Part shown: one piece after another, positions 63,530 to 64,000 of the stretch | Numbering within the stretch: position 1 is the first letter of the stretch | Layout: each line of letters starts with the position of its first letter | Assembly (NCBI GenBank): GCA_002420185.1 | Contig: DIHO01000018.1 | Location: 1 to 64,000, forward strand | Length of the DNA stretch: 64,000 nt | From: Opitutales bacterium UBA5694 | Lineage (GTDB): Bacteria; Verrucomicrobiota; Verrucomicrobiia; Opitutales; Opitutaceae | Direction: 5' to 3' | Made by a program: the position numbers and the translations under genes | The notes under the pieces: model-generated | What the model was told of the DNA's origin: nothing | What the model saw: the letters and a program-made list of their open reading frames with translations, nothing else | Databases searched by the model: none

Positions 63530-64000
63530 TTAGCTCGGTTCTTCCACAATCTTCCGACTAGGGGTCAAGATCCCTTTGACCGTAATCGTGAACCAATTAC
63601 GTAGATCATCGAGTAACGCGTAAAAAAGTGGAACAACGATCAGCGTTAAAAAGGTTGATACCATTAGACCTCCAATAATCACGCGTCCCAAAGGCGAATA
63701 CGACATGTCCATAAGCTTAGACCCGCCAATGGCCATTGGTATCATGCCAATTATCGTGGTGAGCGAAGTGATCCATATGGGTCGAAAGCGGCGGCGACTG
63801 GCCTCCCGCAACGCTTCGTTTCGAGCAAGTCCATCCCTCATAAGCCTCTGCGCCAGATCTATGAGCACGATTCCGTTGTTCACTACGATCCCCATCAGAA
63901 TCATGGCTCCGACACTTGCCATACGATCGAAGGCAGTCCCAGTCGCAATCAACATCCATACGACTCCTACACCTGCCATGGGTACAGTAGCTATCACCGC
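63530..64000 (-). CDS. RND efflux pump, inner-membrane subunit (C-terminal part, cut by window end)
   Basis: About 157 C-terminal residues of an AcrB/CzcA/MdtB-like transporter. The last helices are visible: 'ASVGAMILMGIVVNNGIVLIDLAQRL' (TM with the conserved G-I-V-x-N-N-x-I/G), the amphipathic loop 'ALREASRRRFRPIWITSLTTIIGMIPMAI' (the R-x-R-P-I-x-x-T-x-x-T motif) and 'SPLGRVIIGGLMVSTFLTLIVVPLFYALL'. The frame is open to the window edge. The pump moves drugs or metals by proton antiport with periplasmic and outer-membrane partners not seen here. Which subclass cannot be told from the C-terminus. Confidence 0.85.
   Translation of the reverse strand, partial: AVIATVPMAGVGVVWMLIATGTAFDRMASVGAMILMGIVVNNGIVLIDLAQRLMRDGLARNEALREASRRRFRPIWITSLTTIIGMIPMAIGGSKLMDMSYSPLGRVIIGGLMVSTFLTLIVVPLFYALLDDLRNWFTITVKGILTPSRKIVEEPS

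Overview
The window looks like chromosomal DNA of a Verrucomicrobia member, probably class Opitutae. Two things point there. First, a division and cell-wall (dcw) cluster has a LysM gene between murD and ftsW, an order known from the PVC superphylum (Chlamydia has nlpD at that place), plus a MurC-MurB fusion. Second, a secreted cyclophilin ends in the glycine/aspartate-rich tandem repeats common in Verrucomicrobia exoproteins. The lineage call is inference; no rRNA gene is present.

Layout. 1-7.1 kb: a partial SurE-like gene, serC, a GlcD-type flavoenzyme behind the lipid II flippase murJ, then pta with a separate gene for the BioD-like/DRTGG half of Pta. 7.2-17.5 kb: a DUF4013 membrane protein with a broken in-frame extension, ispA, a GT2 enzyme and a serine palmitoyltransferase-like enzyme, convergent with a recN-led operon (recN, SDR reductase, MGDG-synthase-like GT28, two GT4 enzymes). 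The SPT-like, SDR and glycosyltransferase genes suggest sphingolipid or glycolipid synthesis.

17.6-22.4 kb: tRNA-Val(GAC) followed by a decayed tyrosine recombinase, an EamA transporter, a TonB-dependent receptor and msrA, ending in a 36/40 copy of the tRNA 3' half. I read this as an old element integrated at the tRNA and now immobile. 22.5-29.5 kb: hrpB, typA, a PolB-like exonuclease and a HAL2-type phosphatase.

29.6-34.2 kb holds the most unusual item: a tightly coupled four-gene operon encoding a TolQ/ExbB/MotA-type proton channel, a degenerate Hsp70/actin-fold protein, and two paralogous VWA proteins. Each VWA protein has one N-terminal membrane helix with an Asp placed like that of ExbD/TolR/MotB. 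It looks like an ion-driven stator machine with VWA domains in place of the usual periplasmic domain. Two envelope proteins (a glycine-zipper protein and a lipoprotein) diverge from it, and a decayed ATP-grasp gene fills the next gap.

36.9-56.5 kb: the dcw cluster, all on the minus strand: mraZ, small ORF, rsmH, small ORF, ftsL-like, ftsI, murE, murF, mraY, murD, LysM, ftsW, murG, murCB, ddl, ftsQ, ftsA, ftsZ. Upstream of mraZ are three TGGGG boxes at 10-bp steps, the expected MraZ operator. FtsZ has Gln where the T7 loop normally carries its second catalytic Asp. 56.7-64 kb: DUF971, HAD hydrolase, hisI, DUF72, the secreted cyclophilin, a decayed unrecognised region, a ketoglutarate-semialdehyde-type dehydrogenase and the C-terminus of an RND efflux pump cut by the window edge.
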